Origin: Phenylobacterium sp.
Lineage (GTDB): Bacteria; Pseudomonadota; Alphaproteobacteria; Caulobacterales; Caulobacteraceae
NCBI GenBank assembly: GCA_028698405.1
Contig: JAQVDF010000123.1
Span: forward strand, 1 to 6,462
Length of the DNA stretch: 6,462 nucleotides
Direction: 5' to 3'
The translations under genes and the position numbers were made by a program. Shown piece by piece: positions 4,649 to 6,462 of the stretch. How positions within the stretch are numbered: position 1 is the stretch's first letter; the number at the start of each line of letters is the position of its first letter. The notes beneath the pieces were generated by a model. It was not told the origin of the DNA. It did no database searches and worked only from the letters and a program-made list of their open reading frames with translations.

Positions 4649-6208
4649 TTACGGCCGGCCCGAAGTCGCGGGATTGCGGTCGAGGTGCGGATCCGCCTGC
4701 CGGACCCTGGTGCGCACGGCGAACACTCCGTCGCCCGACAGCACCGCGCCGCGGGCGAACAGCCGCCCGTGCTCCCAGTTGGAAAGGCCGAGCTCGGGCT
4801 TGTTCAGCGCGTACTGGCCGTCCACCCAGCGGGTGAAGCCGTCCCCCACGAAGGGCGCGTTGACCGCGGACCAGAAGCGGTCCTGCTCGGCGCCGGACTC
4901 GTCTATCAGGCTGGCGGTGAACTGCGGGCTGTAGCGGTTGAAGAGGGCGATGGCCTCGTCGAGGTCGGCGACGATCTTCAGGCTGACCTCGGGGCTCTCC
5001 TCCCATTCCCACTCGCGGGCGAGTTCGGCCGCGGGCAGCAGCTCGATCAGCGACTCCTCGCGCGGGCCCTCGGCGCGGACCACCGTGCCGCGCCGTTGCA
5101 GCCAGTCCTGCGGCAGCCAGCCCTCGTCGCCGGCGACCACGTGCAGCTTGAAGCCCTTGCGCCGGGCGCCGGCGTCCTCGAGCGCGTCCAAGAACAGCGG
5201 GACCAGCTCGGCGGCCCGCTCGCGCACGATGCAGCAGACGTTGAGGGTGTTGCAGACCTTGCGGTCCAGCGAGTGGTAGACGGCGGCGGCGAACCGCTGC
5301 GCGTCCGCGCCCGGGCCCGCCACCAGCCAGGCCCCGCCGGTCCCGTGCAGGCTGACAGGCATGCCGGCCTGGCGGGCGATGGCGCCGAGCTGGGCCACGG
5401 CGGCCCCGGAGCCGCGGGCCACGGCCAGCGCCAGCCGCTTGTCGGAGAACATCGCCCAGCCGGCGGCGTGCTCGGCCGAGTCGACCAGCGACGCGGACCC
5501 TTCCGGCAGGCCGGCCTCCTCGAGGGCAGGGTCGAGCGCCTGCTCGACGATGGCCCGGGCGGTGCCGAGCGCGTCCGAGCCGATCCGGAAGACGACGGTG
5601 TTGCCGGTGCGGATCACGCCGGCGGCGTCGGCGAAGACGTTGGGGCGGCCCTCGAAAACGAAGCCGACGACACCCAGCGGCGCGGTGACCTGGGCGACGG
5701 TCCAGCCCGGGTGGCGCAGTTCCTCGATCACCCGCTCGCGGCCGGCTTCGGCGTCGCGCCAGGCCCTGAGGCCGGCGATCATGTCGGCGCGCATGGCGTC
5801 GGAGACGGCGAGCCGCGTGGTGGAGCGGCCGCGCGCCTTGGCGGATTCCACGTCCGCCGCGTTGGCCGTGCGGATCGCCACCCAGGCCTCATCGGATTCC
5901 AGCCGGCGGGCGAAGGCGTCGAAGAAGGCGGTGATCTGCTCGTCGCTCACCCGGCCCATCGCCCGGAAGGCGGCGGCGGCGCGGCCGACGGCGCCCTCGG
6001 CGATGGCCTGCACCTCGCGCGGGATCAGCAGCAGGTCGCCGGTCTCCTGCACGACCAGCAGCCGGTCGCCCTCGCGGAAGCGCGCCGCCAGATCCGCCGG
6101 CGCCCGGGCGATCTTGTCGCCGCCGTAGACGACGGGCATGCCCGCCGTCAGCGCGGTCAGGCGCTCGACGCCGGCGGGCTCGCGTGCGGTAGCATCAACC
6201 ATGGGCAT
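4649..6208 (-). CDS. proA: Glutamate-5-semialdehyde dehydrogenase (gamma-glutamyl phosphate reductase), divergent and N-terminally extended
   Basis: A 519-residue protein of the aldehyde dehydrogenase superfamily, the second step of proline synthesis: NADPH-dependent reduction of gamma-glutamyl phosphate to glutamate-5-semialdehyde. ProA landmarks are APLGV (176-180), EGRPN (186-190; usually ESRPN), RGSGAAV (265-271), the catalytic Cys319 in VCNTLNV, EWEESPEVSLKIV (400-412) and the closing LFARG (483-487). Two things are odd. It is about 100 residues longer than usual ProA (about 417), with an extra stretch at about 1-70 containing GDRLLVVQETGDLLLIP (47-63). The conserved HGSxHT signature is replaced by YSPQFT (426-431). 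Its place directly after proB (39 nt gap) supports the ProA role, but a shifted substrate is possible. The first ATG (6208) is preferred over Met3 because GGGAAG lies 10 nt before it. It is probably co-transcribed with nadD. Confidence 0.85.
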   Translation of the reverse strand: MPMVDATAREPAGVERLTALTAGMPVVYGGDKIARAPADLAARFREGDRLLVVQETGDLLLIPREVQAIAEGAVGRAAAAFRAMGRVSDEQITAFFDAFARRLESDEAWVAIRTANAADVESAKARGRSTTRLAVSDAMRADMIAGLRAWRDAEAGRERVIEELRHPGWTVAQVTAPLGVVGFVFEGRPNVFADAAGVIRTGNTVVFRIGSDALGTARAIVEQALDPALEEAGLPEGSASLVDSAEHAAGWAMFSDKRLALAVARGSGAAVAQLGAIARQAGMPVSLHGTGGAWLVAGPGADAQRFAAAVYHSLDRKVCNTLNVCCIVRERAAELVPLFLDALEDAGARRKGFKLHVVAGDEGWLPQDWLQRRGTVVRAEGPREESLIELLPAAELAREWEWEESPEVSLKIVADLDEAIALFNRYSPQFTASLIDESGAEQDRFWSAVNAPFVGDGFTRWVDGQYALNKPELGLSNWEHGRLFARGAVLSGDGVFAVRTRVRQADPHLDRNPATSGRP

Positions 6209-6247
6209 GCTGATAGCGCTTCCCTGTTCCGATGGGTAGGCGCGGGC

Positions 6248-6462
6248 TCAGGCCGGCCGGGCCACGCGGGCCGGCGTCAGCGCCAGGTCGTCGGCGTGGA
6301 TCAGCGGGCCGGAGGTGTAGCCGAGCTCGGCTTCGATGGCGTCGGACTTCAGGCCGCAGATGCGGGCTGCGTCCCCCGAGTCGTAGCGGACCACGCCGCG
6401 GCCGATCTCACTCCCGTCCTCGCCGACCACCAGCACGGCGTCGCCCTTGTCGAAGCGGCCCT
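6248..6462 (-). CDS. proB: Glutamate 5-kinase, C-terminal PUA domain (partial)
   Basis: Only the last 71 codons are in the window; the 5' part lies beyond the right edge. The sequence matches the ProB PUA domain: [12 protein letters not shown], then [16 protein letters not shown], the [10 protein letters not shown] helix, and LIHADDLAL near the end, followed by a short tail (TPARVARPA) and TGA. ProB phosphorylates glutamate to gamma-glutamyl phosphate, the substrate of ProA, and is normally feedback-inhibited by proline. The catalytic kinase domain is not visible. In Caulobacterales the gene before it is often obgE, which could not be checked here. Confidence 0.92.
   Translation of the reverse strand, partial: GRFDKGDAVLVVGEDGSEIGRGVVRYDSGDAARICGLKSDAIEAELGYTSGPLIHADDLALTPARVARPA

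Noticed and set aside
5361..6128. Plus-strand open frame of 255 codons opposite proA
   Set aside because: Made almost entirely of Ala, Ser, Arg, Thr and Pro, as expected from the antisense of a GC-rich gene. The proA frame carries the conserved motifs.

Overview
The window is a tightly packed, very GC-rich stretch of bacterial chromosome in which every real gene lies on the minus strand, so transcription runs from position 6462 towards position 1. Gene content, gene order and protein style (RsfS and RlmH followed by an EnvC-like LytM protein, a CtpA-type protease and a YibQ-type deacetylase, preceded by proB-proA-nadD) point to an alphaproteobacterium of the Caulobacterales, most like Caulobacter or Phenylobacterium. 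This is recognition from memory of family and synteny; no search was run.

Layout in transcription order: the 3' end of proB with its PUA domain (6462-6248); a divergent, N-terminally extended proA (6208-4649); nadD, only 4 nt further on (4644-3979); rsfS, which has no ATG, GTG or TTG start and probably begins at a CTG (3920-3501); rlmH (3456-2992); an EnvC-like degenerate LytM protein 11 nt later (2980-2081); a CtpA/S41 protease (2013-619); a 110-nt gap with a strong hairpin and a TTAACCAT site; and the N-terminal part of a divergent polysaccharide deacetylase (508-1, running off the window).

The genes form three functional blocks: proline synthesis (proB, proA), NAD synthesis and ribosome work (nadD, rsfS, rlmH), and cell-envelope or peptidoglycan work (envC-like, ctpA, deacetylase). 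Short gaps suggest that proA to envC is one or two transcripts. The gap after ctpA is the most likely transcript boundary. There are no tRNAs, rRNAs, mobile elements, CRISPR arrays or gene-free stretches above 300 bases.

No clearly new system is visible. This is mostly a conserved housekeeping cluster. The points worth a second look are the non-canonical start of rsfS, the unusual ProA, the catalytically dead LytM protein beside the protease and deacetylase genes, and the hairpin and possible CtrA half-site in the gap before the deacetylase gene.
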